From: Macrobrachium rosenbergii
Taxonomy: Eukaryota > Arthropoda > Malacostraca > Decapoda > Palaemonidae
Direction of reading: 5' to 3'
Length of the DNA: 64,000 nt
Assembly (NCBI RefSeq): GCF_040412425.1
Contig: NC_089795.1
Span: 83,158,663 to 83,222,662, forward strand
The stretch's first letter is position 1. Each line of letters begins with the position of its first letter. Positions 36,235 through 49,469 of this stretch are shown here, in pieces. The position numbers were made by a program, and so were the translations under genes. The notes under the pieces were generated by a model. That model saw nothing but the letters and a program-made list of their open reading frames with translations, had not been told where the DNA came from and ran no database searches.

Positions 36235-36960
36235 GATAAATTGAAAATAGGAAACTGGAACATGAACACTGAATCAGACTGGAAAATGCAACAAATAAAA
36301 CATCAGAGAAATGGACTGGAAATCTTGGCTGCTTGTGAATCACGATACGAAAGACTGGGAAAAGGGAGATTGGATGGAGGTAATCAGTGTATTCATTCAG
36401 AGAGAGCAAGTGAAATTGATGAAGAGAGAAAAGTCATGATAAGGAACTGGCAAGAACAGTCACGGTAAGGAACTGACTGACTGGAGAGCAGTGAACCGAA
36501 AATTACTGCTTGCAATAATTAAAATTAAAACAGTACAATATGAGAATTACAGTGTGCTCTGCCCCGGTAAAGAAAGTCTGAAATAAAACATGAATTTTAT
36601 AGATGACAGCAGAATGTTTTGGATGAAATATGAATGCAAATGGTGGTAGGAAAACTAAAGGTATGGAGTATGGAGGATTAATGGGTAAGGAGGTCCAGGG
36701 AGAATCTACAAGCGAAAATTAAAGGACAGTTTATTAGTTTTGGTGCTACGAATGACCTTGCAATTGGAGTTACTATTTTTCAAAACAACAGATCCAAAAA
36801 TACACATGGAAACCTCTTGATGGCGGTCATAGAATCCAAATAGATCACGTAGCTATCAATTGAGAGAGGAAAAGGAACACCGAGAAATGTCAAGAGATAC
36901 AGAGGCGCAAATGTTGGCAGTAATCACCTAACTTGGATGAGCGGTATGTAATACGAGGCT
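36235..36960 (+). mobile_element. RTE-type LINE endonuclease remnant
   Basis: The plus strand encodes MKIGNWNMNT at 36241, then GLEILAACESRYERLGKGRL, SERASEID and, in other frames, VLCPGKESL, FGATNDLAIGVTIF, a TWKPLDGGHRIQIDHVAI-like block and RGANVGSNH. This is the order of the apurinic-type endonuclease of RTE-like LINEs (KIGTWNVRT, LDILGxSEcRW, QCYAPT, GDFNAKVG, LxIGGTxF, TWxSPDG, QIDHI, RGADVGSDH). The reverse transcriptase is missing and frames are broken. The element stops before the (ATT)n run at 37037. Confidence 0.82.
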
Positions 36961-37036
36961 GAACATGAGTGGAGAGATTTAGGGGGGGAAATAGGGAAGG
37001 AAGTACTAAAGATTGGTATTTATACTAGGTCAAAGA

Positions 37037-37037
37037 A

Positions 37038-37091
<54 letters not shown>

Positions 37092-37560
37092 AAGATGAAC
37101 CATATTTATATGGAGCAAGCCCGCAGGGGCCACTGTCTTGAAATTCTAGCTTCCAAAGAATATGGTGTTCATTTGAAAAAGTAACCGAAGGCAGTGGGAA
37201 ATAAAGAAAGAGGAGATCAGTTATTAGAAAAACAGATAAATTAACAAATAAGTAAAAATGTAAGTAAAATATTGACATACAAGTTGAACTACATTAGGGT
37301 TGCAATGCGTTGCATCTTCGCTTGAGCTGCTGTAGTTCCAGTTGCACGACGTCCTCAGGGAGGCAATAATGCAAAAAAGCCTTAATGTCTGAGAGGTGAA
37401 AGAGTGCTTGCAAGGCAGATGTGAATGGCTCACTGTGTGTACGGGGGTTCGACACACTGGTGATGAGCCATCTGTGTAGGTATATGAGCTGCAAATAAGT
37501 TTCCAACCCATGGCGTTCATCGGGGATTCAGCAAGTATTAATGAGGCAGTGACTGTGGTA
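37037..37560 (+). mobile_element. (ATT)n-capped dispersed repeat, copy on the plus strand
   Basis: An (ATT)n array (37037-37089) runs directly into CAGAAGATGAACCATATTTA, AGCAAGCCCGCAGGGGCCAC, TTGAAATTCT and GTGTTCATTTGAAAAAG. This matches the reverse complement of 29928-30092 at about four bases in five. The body continues to at least GCATCTTCGCTTGAGCTGCT at about 37310 and GACGTCCTCAGGGAGG. No protein is recognised; the 121-residue minus-strand frame here is a shadow of the repeat. Confidence 0.75.
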
Positions 37561-37610
37561 TTGTTTCTTTTCTCGCTCTCTGGAACCACTTCTTGTTAAG
37601 GGAACACGGC

Positions 37611-37617
37611 TTATATA

Positions 37618-37699
<82 letters not shown>

Positions 37700-37747
37700 C
37701 TATGGTTTAACATTAACCCTTCTTTCTTGATGTGGGTGGCTCCAGAG

Positions 37748-37845
<98 letters not shown>
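37611..37845. repeat. Two long (TA)n arrays around a short spacer
   Basis: TA runs of about 85 and 95 bases flank a spacer of about 55 bases. ATGGTTTAAC in the spacer is repeated, inverted, just outside the right array (GTTAAACCAT), so the whole block can fold on itself. Confidence 0.95.
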
Positions 37846-40567
37846 ACGTTAAACCATTCGACATCAAAGTATGCTATAAGTTAGCTTGGTAAGTGAAAAT
37901 GGCTATGGCAGTTCAATAAAGGAATAAAAAAGTTGACAATGCTTTTATCACGGAATCGGTAGATAATCAAAAGTTATATAAAAATAGCATAAACAATTTG
38001 ATTCGAAGAAAGCCTGAGTAATATTTCCAAAGGGACAATTAGCTCCGGTCTTGCGTTGTTTACAGCCGTTGTTTCAGTGCGCACGCGTGCGAGAGGTTCT
38101 TAATTTAGGGAGAGAAAACTTATAGTCTTTATTACTCTGTATAAGAAACAGTAACATATCTCTATTAAACTGAAAACCCCGGTGTCGTTTTCTATGATTT
38201 TATCTTGAGTATTACGCAACACTTACTGAAGATAAATTGCATAATAAGCTTTAGCGATTCGTTAACAACGACAGCAGAAAAAGTTCTTAACATCGTTCAG
38301 AATATCTTGGTCGTGACTCCTCGCCGAGAGTTTGATAGGCCTAACAACAACGGCGATTTGCTGAGCCTTAAATTGGCATCTGAAATAAAGATAAAACAAG
38401 AGAGATAAAGACAGCAGGAAAGGAAAAGAGACTGGCCATAAAAGAGCCATACTACAACCACTAAATTCCCGATCAGTTTCTTATCTCACTGCGTAGTATC
38501 AGTCGTTTACTTCCAGGCCTCTCCCTCTAACCTTAGATGTAATCCGCAGATTGTTCTCTCTCTCTTGTGGTTTTATTAAGTTACTTCCAGGAGCTTCTTA
38601 ATTGCCATCGAAGACAAAATATTTTATACACAGAAGTTTAGTACTTGACACAATTCACCGTTATGTAAGGGATTAGTACTGACAAAATTAGAACATTAGC
38701 TCTCACCCCTCCCCTAAAAAAACTGGTCTTCACCATCCATTAATTGATCTGAGACAAATAGGCCCACAAACAAACACGCGTGGATACACAATATCCGTGA
38801 TTTTTGCTACGATTGTAAAGAAGAAAATAAAAAACGAAAAATTAACGTAATCTCGATTTTCAACATAAAGTACAACGTCACAAGAGAAAGCCTATTACTA
38901 CTATCTTTGTTACTGTAGAACAAGGCAAGGAGTCTATGAACTTAACTGATCTAATTCCGCACAAGGACGGATTTTACATTTGTGATTTGCAAGGTGGAAA
39001 AACATTACCGTAACTTATGCATGCCATTTAAAGACACGAGAAAGATATATTTATTCCATCTACCTAATTAAATATACGTTGATTCCATCCCAAACGGTTG
39101 CGCAGGGAACAATTTTTTTAACAGCTGCAACCATTGGTAACTTGAAAGACTCGCCGAGTTAGCGTTGTCACGTGGACGAGACGAACACTCCAATCTTGAG
39201 TCACATTTTTGCCAGTGCCGCTGTTGTACGCATCCCCCGTAGAGCAGCCAAGAACTCACCGCAGACTTCTGGAAGAAGAGACTCAAGTTACCCCATGCTT
39301 AGACTTCATTGAAGTCTTAAGCAATTAATGTATTATTTATACGAACACAGTACGTGTACTTTGATATGGAGTTTTGCTATGTTATGTTCTTATGAAACAA
39401 AATCTAATATTGCAAGGGAGTATTTCTTGATGATGTTTTATTCTGTCTAATGGATGTTAGCGAGTTGCAAGTGCACAGAAAAGTAATATACTCCCCTATT
39501 CCGCAAGTATTTGCTTACTTGATTAGACTTGGTTTGCCCCTCTCCTCCTCCGCTTCCCCGACCCCCAGGGTTAGTTCTGCGTGCGGCGCACACAATTAAA
39601 GAAATTAAAGAAGCTCTTTAGGCTGAGTTTACTCATTCCTCTATCATGAGTTATGAAAACCTATGGGCGTCTTCTTAATCGTTATTGAGTATAAAACTTG
39701 GTTAGGTAGATCCTGAAACGCAAAATTAAAAGAAAAAATCTGAGCTATTTGCCATTTTAATCAGCATCCCTAAATTTCAGACGAAAGGTACACCTTCTAT
39801 GAGATGAACTGACTACAAAAGGTCAGTGTTGATCATAAGCGGCGAGAGGAAGTCCTCACCAACAGTCAAGTGCGATTCAAACGAAGTCAAGCGTGATGCC
39901 ACTAAAGTTTACATCATTTTGCCCCATGCGCATGCCCAGTATTTGTGTGCCTGAACCCGATATCTCGGATATCCATGAAACGCAACTGCACCCTCAGGAC
40001 TTTTGCATGTACTGGAGGAAAGAAAATATAAAGGGAGCTAAGAAAAAAAGGAGAGAGGGTATTATACATATTGGGTACGTCTTGATAACCTGACTAGTAT
40101 CTGAACCCTTCCAAGAGGGCTGACCCCATTTCCTTAGAAATAAAAGAAGTAAAAATTATATCTGTTTGTCAAGGGCGTATCTAATTAAATGACAAGCAAG
40201 TATCTTTTTTTAAGTGTAAATTCAACATATACGTGAATTACTTTGAGAGAATAAAAGCCAGTAGAAAATGCGATTTCGATAGGTCTAATTTAAACTGAAA
40301 TTGAGAATGAAGAAAAGGGGTCCGTTGAACTTGTACGGTTTGATACATCCGGGAACTGATGATGTCACTTTTAGCACCAGGGGCAGTCGAATGATGTCAA
40401 CGTAACTGTATTCTTTGCAAATGTACGAAATTCGACGCTAAATAATTTTCACAGTGGCTGAGAATTTAACATAAGAAGGAAAAAAATTATGTTGAATTTA
40501 AATAACTGATGGAAGGATTGGTTTAGCACAGACTTTCAAACATCCCTCGCGTGATTATTGACTAATG

Positions 40568-40568
<1 letters not shown>

Positions 40569-40607
<39 letters not shown>
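40569..40607. repeat. (CT)n microsatellite
   Basis: An uninterrupted CT run of about 39 bases. Confidence 0.97.
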
Positions 40608-40610
<3 letters not shown>

Positions 40611-41224
40611 AAGAAATAAATAAAACAAGAGAATCAAGTCACATTAGAATTACAATAAACATTAAAGTCGGAATCGATGTTTGATTTAGGTTCTTTTTTG
40701 TGTGTGTACATATGCCAGTGTGTTCATACTGCATTCTTTGATTACTAACTATAGTTGATTTGTAAAATGTTAAAAAAGTGTTAATTAAAGTCTCTTTCAA
40801 CAAAATAGTCTACTATAGAAAGGCATCCAGGTGGCTATGCAAGACTTCCTTGAACGGACAGCAAGACATTCGTAAAAGATCGATAAACATTGTTACGTTT
40901 CCCTACGATAGATTGGGAAAGAGATTTTACTGTTAAAGATAAGATAAAGTAGTTATTAACCTTTTTTTACAATGATACAGATTGCATAAATAATGTTTTA
41001 AAAAGTCCACTTTACAAAATATAGCAGAAATTTAGCATAGTACTCTAAAGTAAAGTCAAACACAGTCTAGGCCTACCCCAAACTTCGAATGGCATCTTCG
41101 CTTAGGTAAGTGACCTGGTCTTTGGAAGCTTATCACGTCGGTAAGTGCAGAGTGGATTCCAACGTATCATTACACGAAGTGTTCGTTAAAAGAACTGTTA
41201 CTTTTTCTCTGAAGAATCGTGCGG

Positions 41225-41254
41225 TGACGTCACGCTACAAGGTGGCGCTAGTAG
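41225..41254. promoter_or_regulatory. CRE palindrome adjacent to a CTCF-like motif
   Basis: TGACGTCA at 41225-41232 is a perfect cAMP-response element. AAGGTGGCGCTAGTAG at 41239-41254 contains AGGTGGCGC, the core preferred by arthropod CTCF. Binding is inferred from the motifs only. Confidence 0.35.
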
Positions 41255-42802
41255 AGATTTTTTTCCAGCAAACGACAGAGGATTGCGTGCAAAAACTCCG
41301 ATAAAATCAGAACTAACTTAAGAAAACGGTTTAGACCAAGGATTTACATTTCTTCAGTTTTTTTTTTTTCTTTTGCAGTAAATGAAGCCAAGCTGACAGA
41401 AAATAATGGAACAGTTTAGTTCTGAAAGTGTTTTAAAAATCAGTATGATGAATGTGCAGAAAATGCACTAGTTTTTATTCTTTTCATTCAACAATTAAAA
41501 AAGAACAGACACGGGCTAGAAATGCCACATACCGGGCTCAGACCAGCAAGTTCCTGGTTCCTTGTTCCTCCACAAACCCATTAGTAGGTATACGATCCTT
41601 TTGAGGCAAGCGGTTAGCAAGTAGTTACTATTATTGTCACGCGTTTGTTTTGTTATTTACAATCATCTTTTTCTTTCATATACTAAAATATTTCCCTATA
41701 TACAGTATATAATTCTAGATAATGTGCTGTTTCTAATTTTAGCGATCATCAGCCCTCATGCAGCCATCACATTTTCGTTGCTTTTCTCATAATACTGACT
41801 AGTTTTTATTTTGGCTCTTTGTTACAGTTTCCTCACATATGCCCTTTTGTTTCCTGCGTTCAAAACGATATCCACAGAAATTTGCTTTCAGATTTACAAT
41901 ACGTAGTCCTCACTTCCTGCTGTAAATCTTAGTATTTTTTTCCACTTTATTTCATTTTATAAGTTTCACAATATCCTTTATTCCTGTCTAGCTTTTTCTT
42001 TTCACAGTTCCTTACCCTTCTATTTCTATTTTTTCATATTTGCATGCTATTTGTTCAGCAGTTTTCATGAAGAGTTGGTCTTCCACTTCATTCTTTTAGT
42101 CTTTTCATCAAATTGGGCTACCTTCTGGGACAATGTGATTTCCTTACAATCTGTCCTGCTTAAAACTGGCCATATCCCTGATTCTAACATAAGTTCTCAG
42201 AAGGGAGTACTTTGTTGCTGCTTAGCATACCCCTAATAAAGCTTTATTGCATATTGTTCAGCTCCCTAGATTCTTCGTCTATGGTGTAGCTCTACGCCTC
42301 GATACTTGCAATTTGCAGGAAATGCTGGATCCATTACTGTGTTATGTGTGTTTTGCACTATTTTAAAGGCCATATGCTCAACCTTCATTGCACAGACCTG
42401 CCATTTTAAGAGTTTTCCGAAGAATTTTATTCATTCCGTAGTTTTCTTTTCTGTAAAGCTATTCTCCTGGGTTTTGCTTTACTTGTACAATTTCTATTTT
42501 GGCTTTTCTTTAACCTATGATTTTATTATCTTTTCTTTAATTTTGCTCTGTTAATTATAAGTACTAGCGATTATCTGCTTGATTGCTGAATGTAATTTCT
42601 TTAATTGTTTCATGCTTAGACAGTTGCCTTATTGCCATTGCTACTTGTTTTTAGTACTAGATAGAAAAATAGTACTAACAACAATACAAATGATAGTATG
42701 TCAATATATTATATTATCGTTATGTTTTTCATGCTTACATTATTACCTTTATCTTTTACGATACTGCCTACTGCCCATTAGATCGTTTCCTTCCGTACAT
42801 CT

Positions 42803-43372
42803 CTATGGACAATTGATAACCGCTTCCCCAGTGTCATTCATTTTATATATGATTATTGCTTCCATCCAGCCACAAATGTTTCCAATTTCTTTCATGCAAT
42901 ATTTCAAGATTGTTTTATTAAGACTAATAAACACATCTTCAAACCAGGGGTATGTGGGTCCGCCGAGATGGGAATTACAATCTACAACTTCTAATTGCAT
43001 TTATTATTAGTAGGTTGTAGATTTGGTCTAACTGTAACTCCACCCCTTAAGTTACTCGATTTCTCACTAGCCTTTCCTTTGGTCTTTCTCTTCTTATTTC
43101 TTTTCACTTATTTTCCTTACGCTATTTGTTATAAGGATTCCTCCTCTGTTGTCTAGTTCAAATCGGCTTCCTTGTTTATCCAGGGATACGATATCCGCAT
43201 CATTCCGTTCGCCGGGGAATATAATACTCTTTCGTAAGAACTTCACGGTGGCGGCTGGGCTCTCCGTCGGTTCGTTACCTAGATCTGTTATCATCACGTT
43301 GCTTCTGTCTTGCCTATCAAGTGTGCAATCATTTTCTTTAATAATGTTATTATGTTTTCTGTATCCTGACAT
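42803..43372 (-). mobile_element. Possible decayed LINE fragment
   Basis: The minus strand is A-rich and has a 92-residue frame (43372-43094) and a 65-residue frame (43000-42803) containing FISLNKTILKYCMKEIGN, then GWMEAIIIYKMNDTGEA. The latter loosely resembles the segment before the NYRPI motif of some non-LTR reverse transcriptases. No catalytic motif was found, so this remains a weak suggestion. Confidence 0.22.
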
Positions 43373-45535
43373 GTTAATCCTACAATCTAGTTATTGTTAA
43401 CGCTTGCCACTTTTATTTATTCATGATGGATATTGATTATATCCTCTGCTTTTCCTTTGTTTTTCACTTTAACGAGGTTTTCATAAATTCTCTGGTACTT
43501 TCGTTTGATCTTTTCCATACCTTCCACTGTTTCTCCATTTTCTCTTTTCTTTTTATTCTAGCGTCATTGTTTGCTTCTCCCCCTTCCACTTTCTTCTTAA
43601 ATAACCAGAATGCTGAGTGATTCACTCCCCTTGTTGTAACTTTATAGCATCTGTTTTTCCCTGTAGTTTAAGTCAGTTTCACTCCCTTTCTCATCTATTA
43701 TGTACCTATTTAAAAGCAATCCTTGTGTAAATGTAATGGTCACCTCTGTGTATCTCATTAGCTTTTTATTCTTTTAATTTTTATATTTGTTAGGATCTTC
43801 CTAGAGTCGTTTTTATTATTATTATTTTTCCTTTTACCATGTTTCCGAGTCAGGATTAAACTGAGAAAAGTTTTTCCTTCTTGTAGATCTTGGTCTAGTG
43901 CTCTCTATACCTCTTGATATGTTTACAAACGCCTGTTTACCTTTAGGATTTCTGATGTTCCTCTTATTAAATCAAATCCTTTCCTTTCCTTGTCTTCTCT
44001 CACTTAGCATTTTCCAGTTCATTTGGATGAGGATAGTACAGTGGTCAAAATGAATGAAGTCTTTTCCTTCTCTGCAGTGGTTCATTAATCTGTGCTCATC
44101 AGGTTCCATTAACTGAATATCCTCTTTTTTTTTCCTCCTCCTTAATAAGGAAATTAACTATGACTGACTTCTGACTTTCTGAAACCTCAGTCCACATCCC
44201 GCTACATTTCCTATTGTTGCTATTATTTCATCTTCATTACTTTCAGTATTTTTTTTATTTTTGTTGTTAAGGTCCCACACCATTATTATTTTTCTCTCTG
44301 TTTTTGTGGATTACTATTTATTAGCACTGAACATTTTCGTAATGATTCTCTCGTCTACTACTGTTCTCCTGGGATGCATATATTATTATATATAACTTGT
44401 TCTGTTTTTTTCAGGGTAATTCTATATATTAGCTCCGCGCCTGTTTTTACCTTTTCAACTGGTTTTTTCTACACTTTTGGGGGTTCTGATACTGGCGGTG
44501 CATCTGTTTGTTGTCTGCCAAATGGAATGTCCCTTCGCCGTGTTTAGTACTGGCAGTGGAATTGGGTACCCATACGTTAATAAGTTATTGCACTTGCCGG
44601 ACGGGATATGAACCGTTCCAAACAGACGTACCCTTGCTCTGTCTTGTGAAGATCGCGTATGGAAACCCCTTGTTGGATGAACTTCAGGGGTTAATTACAA
44701 GTTAACTACACTCGAGCACCAAAAATTAAAGGTAAATTCATAATTAGCAACCAAAAAAACTGTAGAAAAAGTTAAGTTAGAAGGCAGTCGCCGCCGCGGA
44801 GCTACTATATAGTTCTACCTTCTTCAGTGATTGAGTCTGATGCACAGTACTTGATGGCTTTCCTGCTCTCTTTTTGCTGAGACTGACACTTGCCAGCATT
44901 TCTTTGCGCGAGTGAAGGTTCTTCCTCCACCTGCAGTGGTCCTACTGTTCACCAACTCCTTTATCCTGCAGTACTAATAATTCAGTTTTCTTGAGGCATA
45001 ATATGACTGGATAGTCTTTTATACTGTTTACTAATGGGATGCGAACTTTGACTTACCTCCCTCTACATTCGCGTAGTGGATAATGTTATGTTCATGCAGT
45101 TTTTTTTCCCCTTTTTTTATTATCCATTCTTATCTTTTTTCTGACTCTGTTGTTTCTGAACTGTAGACGATATGGAATTTATGATTACTTTTATGACCTT
45201 CGATTCTCTTACAGCCTCTTTTGATAGTGGCTTCTTACAACACCTGTCGAGTATATCTTATTTCTAACCGTTTCATTACTCGATTCCACTTGATTTGCTC
45301 AAAAGTCTTCCATTTTCAATATAAAAAAAATCCAGCCTAGACTTTAGCTTAGTGTTTTGTAATTATTCGTCCTTTAGCGCCCATACCAAAATCCCTCCTT
45401 TTAGAATGGGCATTTTTTTTTTAATATCTTTAATTTGGTTATTTTATCGTGCTCCTTGGCGACTCTCCCCTCTCGTCAAATCTTAGCACGCTATCGTACC
45501 GTATCTGTTTCTTGAGAGCTTCGGTATCTTATGCC

Positions 45536-45850
45536 CCGTAGGTGGGTAGTGCCGTCAGTGCACCTCATGTGGTGCACTGTAGGCATTACTTAAGGTTCTT
45601 TGCAGCGTGCCTTCGGCCCCTAGGGCAAACCCTTTCGTTCCTTTTACTGTACCTCCTTTCATATTCTCTTTCTTCCACCTTGCTCTCCACCCTCTCCTAA
45701 CAATTGATTCATAGTGCAACTGCGAGGTTTTCCTCCTGTTACACCTTTCAAACCTTTTACTGTCAATTTCCATTTCAGCGCTGAATGACCACACGGTTCC
45801 CAGTGCTTGGCCTTTAGCCTAAATTCTACATCCAATTCGATTCAATTCGG
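45536..45850. repeat. SINE-like dispersed repeat, copy 1
   Basis: The landmarks, in order, are GGTGCACTGTAGGCATTACT, TTTGCAGCGTGCCTTCGGCC, CTTTTACTGTACCTCCTTTC, ATTCTCTTTCTTCCACCTT, CACCCTCTCCTAACAATTGA, GTTACACC, CTGAATGACC and CAGTGCTTGGCCTTTAGCCT, then a tail of ATTCAATTC-like repeats. The same order recurs at 55455-55680. It has no coding frame. I recall this sequence family from decapod transcripts and genomes. Confidence 0.8.
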
Positions 45851-46141
45851 TATGTTATGGCATGAGAGAATCCGATACTTCTTCCTTGGAAAAAGATCAT
45901 GATTTTGGCGCAGGGTTCAGCCATCTTTAAGGGTAATGAATAGACTGGAGTAATTGGCGAAGTAGAATGACTCTATGATACACAATTGCAAATAGAGGAT
46001 GTTATGTAACTAAGAATAAATAGGTAGGCTTAGCCCAGTGGCTCTTAAAATGTAACCTTAGGCAGTTAGGTTTGCGGGAGGTAATATTTTCTTGTAGCGT
46101 AAGCAAAGACGATAAATAAAAGCTTTATCTTTTTCATTTTT

Positions 46142-46171
46142 GAAGAAGAAGAAGAAGAAGAAGAAGAAGAG
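46142..46171. repeat. (GAA)n microsatellite
   Basis: About ten GAA units. Confidence 0.96.
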
Positions 46172-46891
46172 ACTCCAGGATATGCAAACAGCATAACAAA
46201 TGAGACCGGATATGCCTCTTATGGACCCAGAGCATTTTCTTAGAAAATACTTGCGACATCTTATCAGTAGGCTAACAAAAATATAGGATTTAAATTCAAT
46301 TATCTTTACCTCAATAAGCACAAAATCGGTATAATACCACTTCATAGGAAATATACGATTAATGTGCTTTCTTTGTGGATGTACGCAATACCTTGAAAGC
46401 AAGCAATTTTACATCAAACTAAGTAGTTCAGCTCGTTAAGTAAAATTACTTTTTGATTGGGTCTAGGCCTACAGTGCAACATGTGGTACACGAGAATATT
46501 AGAGAAAGAGGAAGATTACGTAACTCTTCTACAAAGGTTACATATATACACAAAAGATGGAACGCAGTCAAGAAAATAATAAGTCAACACTCCCCACCAC
46601 CCTTAGTCAGGTTTTGCAAACACAAACAGTAAAATTCAGGGTCAGTGACAGACAATGCATGGAGAGATAAGAAGTGGTGCGTTTAACTATACACAGTCTT
46701 TCCTTATCATCACATTGCTGCTTTTGATAACCTAAAGGATAAGCGGGTATCATAAGGGAATATAAGTAATAATTACTGCCACTCAGGAATTTGTGAAACA
46801 TATAACGTAATGTTAGTGAATGAACATAATATTTACATGTAAATAAACATATAAATATAGAAGCTAAACAATCTGTTTTTGAATGACAATA

Positions 46892-47008
<117 letters not shown>

Positions 47009-48569
47009 GTTTGTGGTAAGTCATCGTGGAAATTGTTGCATTTGTTTCTATAATAATGCCGATTACGATATTTTCTTCTGGTCTGAATATCTTACCTGTC
47101 CATTAACGTGTTACACATACAGATATCAATATTCTGCGCCGTATCTTTCGACTCTTTTTAGCGAGTCTGTCACCCACGGTCACCTACCTGTAACAACGAC
47201 AGGCTCTTCGCCACTGGACTGGGTTTCCTCGCCGTAATTAGTTGACATGTGTACGGAAACAAAGCTTCTAATTCCGACGGTTATGAGCACGCCACGTAAC
47301 GGTAAACTTCGTAAATATATCCGTCGATTTATACCGAACGCAGACATTAAAGCCGTTTTCGTCTCAGGCCTCGATAAATTTGGAATTAAAAATAAGGTAC
47401 CTGAAATAAAATGACCACTCCAACGTTCCCGCCAGAGGTGAATGAAACAGGTAGGTTACGTAGATGCCAGTTTTCTATATATGTGTCTATTAGTTGGGCA
47501 TGTGTGCTTCATGTGGATAAATCTGCCTCTATTCCATTTATAAACATTACTGAGTTGATCGGCTGAACGGACCCAAGACCTCAAAATCTATACCTATACA
47601 AGCATAATTTATGGTAAACTTGGTATCTCACCTCAATCACTTTAGTGAGTGGGTCCATTCAACCTTAAGAAGAGCTGAAGAGTTGATTCACTTCATCTCA
47701 ACTAATCCTGGACCTATGCTAGGCTCCGTGGATGTAAATTTTCGTTAAACAGTTGGCGGTAAAAGAAAAAAAAATGCTTTCCTCGTCCCTTCCCCTTGCA
47801 TAGTTAAAAATGGATGGTCTAAATGACGTGCAACGGGGAAGTAATAAACACTTGCACCTTTATTTGAGAGATGTATTTTCTTCTTAGAGCTCACCTGAGG
47901 CGTAAAAATGTTCAAAATATACCTAAAGCTAGAAAAGCTAAGTGCCTCCTTTAAAGGACTACACGTAAAAAAAAACCGGGTCTATGTCGTCTATCCATGT
48001 TTGGGCATCGTATTAGTCGTAATACGGAATCATCTGTTGGATGCGATGTCTGGAAGTGTTTAGTTTTCCGTTATTGATTGATGCTATGGATTTATATGGC
48101 TATATCAGGTCAAAGGTTGCATAAGGCAATAATTGCATGGGAATAACGGTGCATCAGGTGAGGCACCGCCTGGCAGTGACGTCATATGACAGGTGTACCA
48201 TCTCCGATTTCTGGTATGTGGAACAGACAATGCCAGTTTATTTTGGTACATCCTAAGCAAAATATAGCATTCTATATCAATCAGTAGTAGGAAATTCGAC
48301 GTATAGGCATTACCCAAGTTTGCAGTTCTCATTATAACCAGCGGCAGTCTTTCGGCACCGTCTGAATGTCTACCTGAGACCCAGACTGGCCAGGTTCCAG
48401 TAATATTTGCCTAGGACTGACAGTCTTAGTAGTTAATTTTTCTATGCTTATGATTGCATAAAATAGAATTTGAATTTTTTCACGTATAAAAATATTTTCA
48501 AACATGGACTGAAGTTTTTAAAGGGGAAATAGAGAAGCAAAAGCTTTTATAAGAGTGTGAAATGTAAGG

Positions 48570-48645
48570 TGTGGACCAATCAGCGCGCGCGCACTGAGGT
48601 CACCGTTCACGAATCGAAATGAGTCGGCCATCTTGAGCTGTGATA
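48570..48645 (+). promoter_or_regulatory. Putative promoter with CCAAT box and YY1-type site
   Basis: GGACCAATCAG (CCAATCAG at 48576-48583) is an NF-Y type CCAAT box in a CpG-rich GCGCGCGCGC context. GCCATCTTG at 48627-48635 is a YY1 core, which in many TATA-less promoters sits just downstream of the transcription start. No TATA box is evident. This fits a broad housekeeping-type promoter for the gene whose coding start lies at 56888. Confidence 0.5.
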
Positions 48646-48887
48646 TGTGTTACTCTTCTACTCTGGAAATTCTCGCCAGTTTCCGCAAGATAACCAGATA
48701 ATTTTGGCCCACATGATAGCAGAACGAAGAGTAAAGGGCTGTAATCTTCTGTATTTAGTGTGAAGTGGCAGGAAATCGGAGAAAAATCGATATTTAAGCG
48801 CAAGCAAAATCAGGTGTCTCATGAGAAGGCGGGGATAAGGCTGTGGATTTGAGTGTTTTCTTCAGAAAGAAGACGGCGCCGGCCAAG
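48640..48887 (+). other. Putative non-coding first exon of the third gene
   Basis: The sequence from the YY1-type site to GGCGCCGGCCAAG|GTGAAT (GT at 48888) could be a 5' UTR exon ending at 48887. It is CpG-rich and has no long frame. Its link to exon 2 at 56718 is inferred from orientation and order only. Confidence 0.4.
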
Positions 48888-49469
48888 GTGAATACACCGC
48901 TTGCATGTAGTTGTAACATTCTTTCTATTTAGTTAAAAGTGTTTAAGAGGGAAGTTTGTGGTGTAATTGACTGCAATATTGTGTGTCGGAGGAAGATTCA
49001 GCCCCCAACCCATTTGCCGTGTACTCCGATATGTGTATACCGTCCGTCGGCTCCTCTCGCCATCCGTACTCTCCGTCATTCCCCTGTACTTCTGGCCTGT
49101 TTTTCATCCCAGATCACCGAATTTATACTGGTTGAGGTATTATCGCGTTCTAGTGCGGAATGTCATCATTTGGTCCATTTATTAATGTCATGGTACATGG
49201 TATCCGGTGGTATAGGAGTTTTTTCCTTCGGCAAAAGACTCCATATTAGCTTGAAGGCTGCTGCTGCTGCTGCTGTCACTGTACGTGGTCCATTTCGAAA
49301 AGATTCACGAGCGATAACGAACGCCGAGCGCTTTTTTCTCCTTCGGCAGAGCATTTTAGCCTGACATTCCTGGTCTGCAGCCAAGTTCCAGTTCTGAACG
49401 CAGTTACCACAGCCCGATTTAGGATACACTTGACACTTGCTATCGGTCTGTTCCAAAGTTCCCAAATAT

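Larger units (their letters stand above)
37846..45535. other. Intergenic stretch without a recognised host gene
   Basis: It contains a CT microsatellite at 40569-40607, a CRE palindrome next to a CTCF-like site at 41225-41254, and a T-rich tract at about 41700-45500. The minus strand of that tract may hold a decayed LINE (42803-43372). Short open frames elsewhere in this stretch have no recognisable domains. Confidence 0.5.

Noticed and set aside
48939..49364. 141-residue plus-strand frame after the putative first exon
   Set aside because: It crosses the presumed intron start, has a simple Ala run from a GCT repeat and no recognisable domain.
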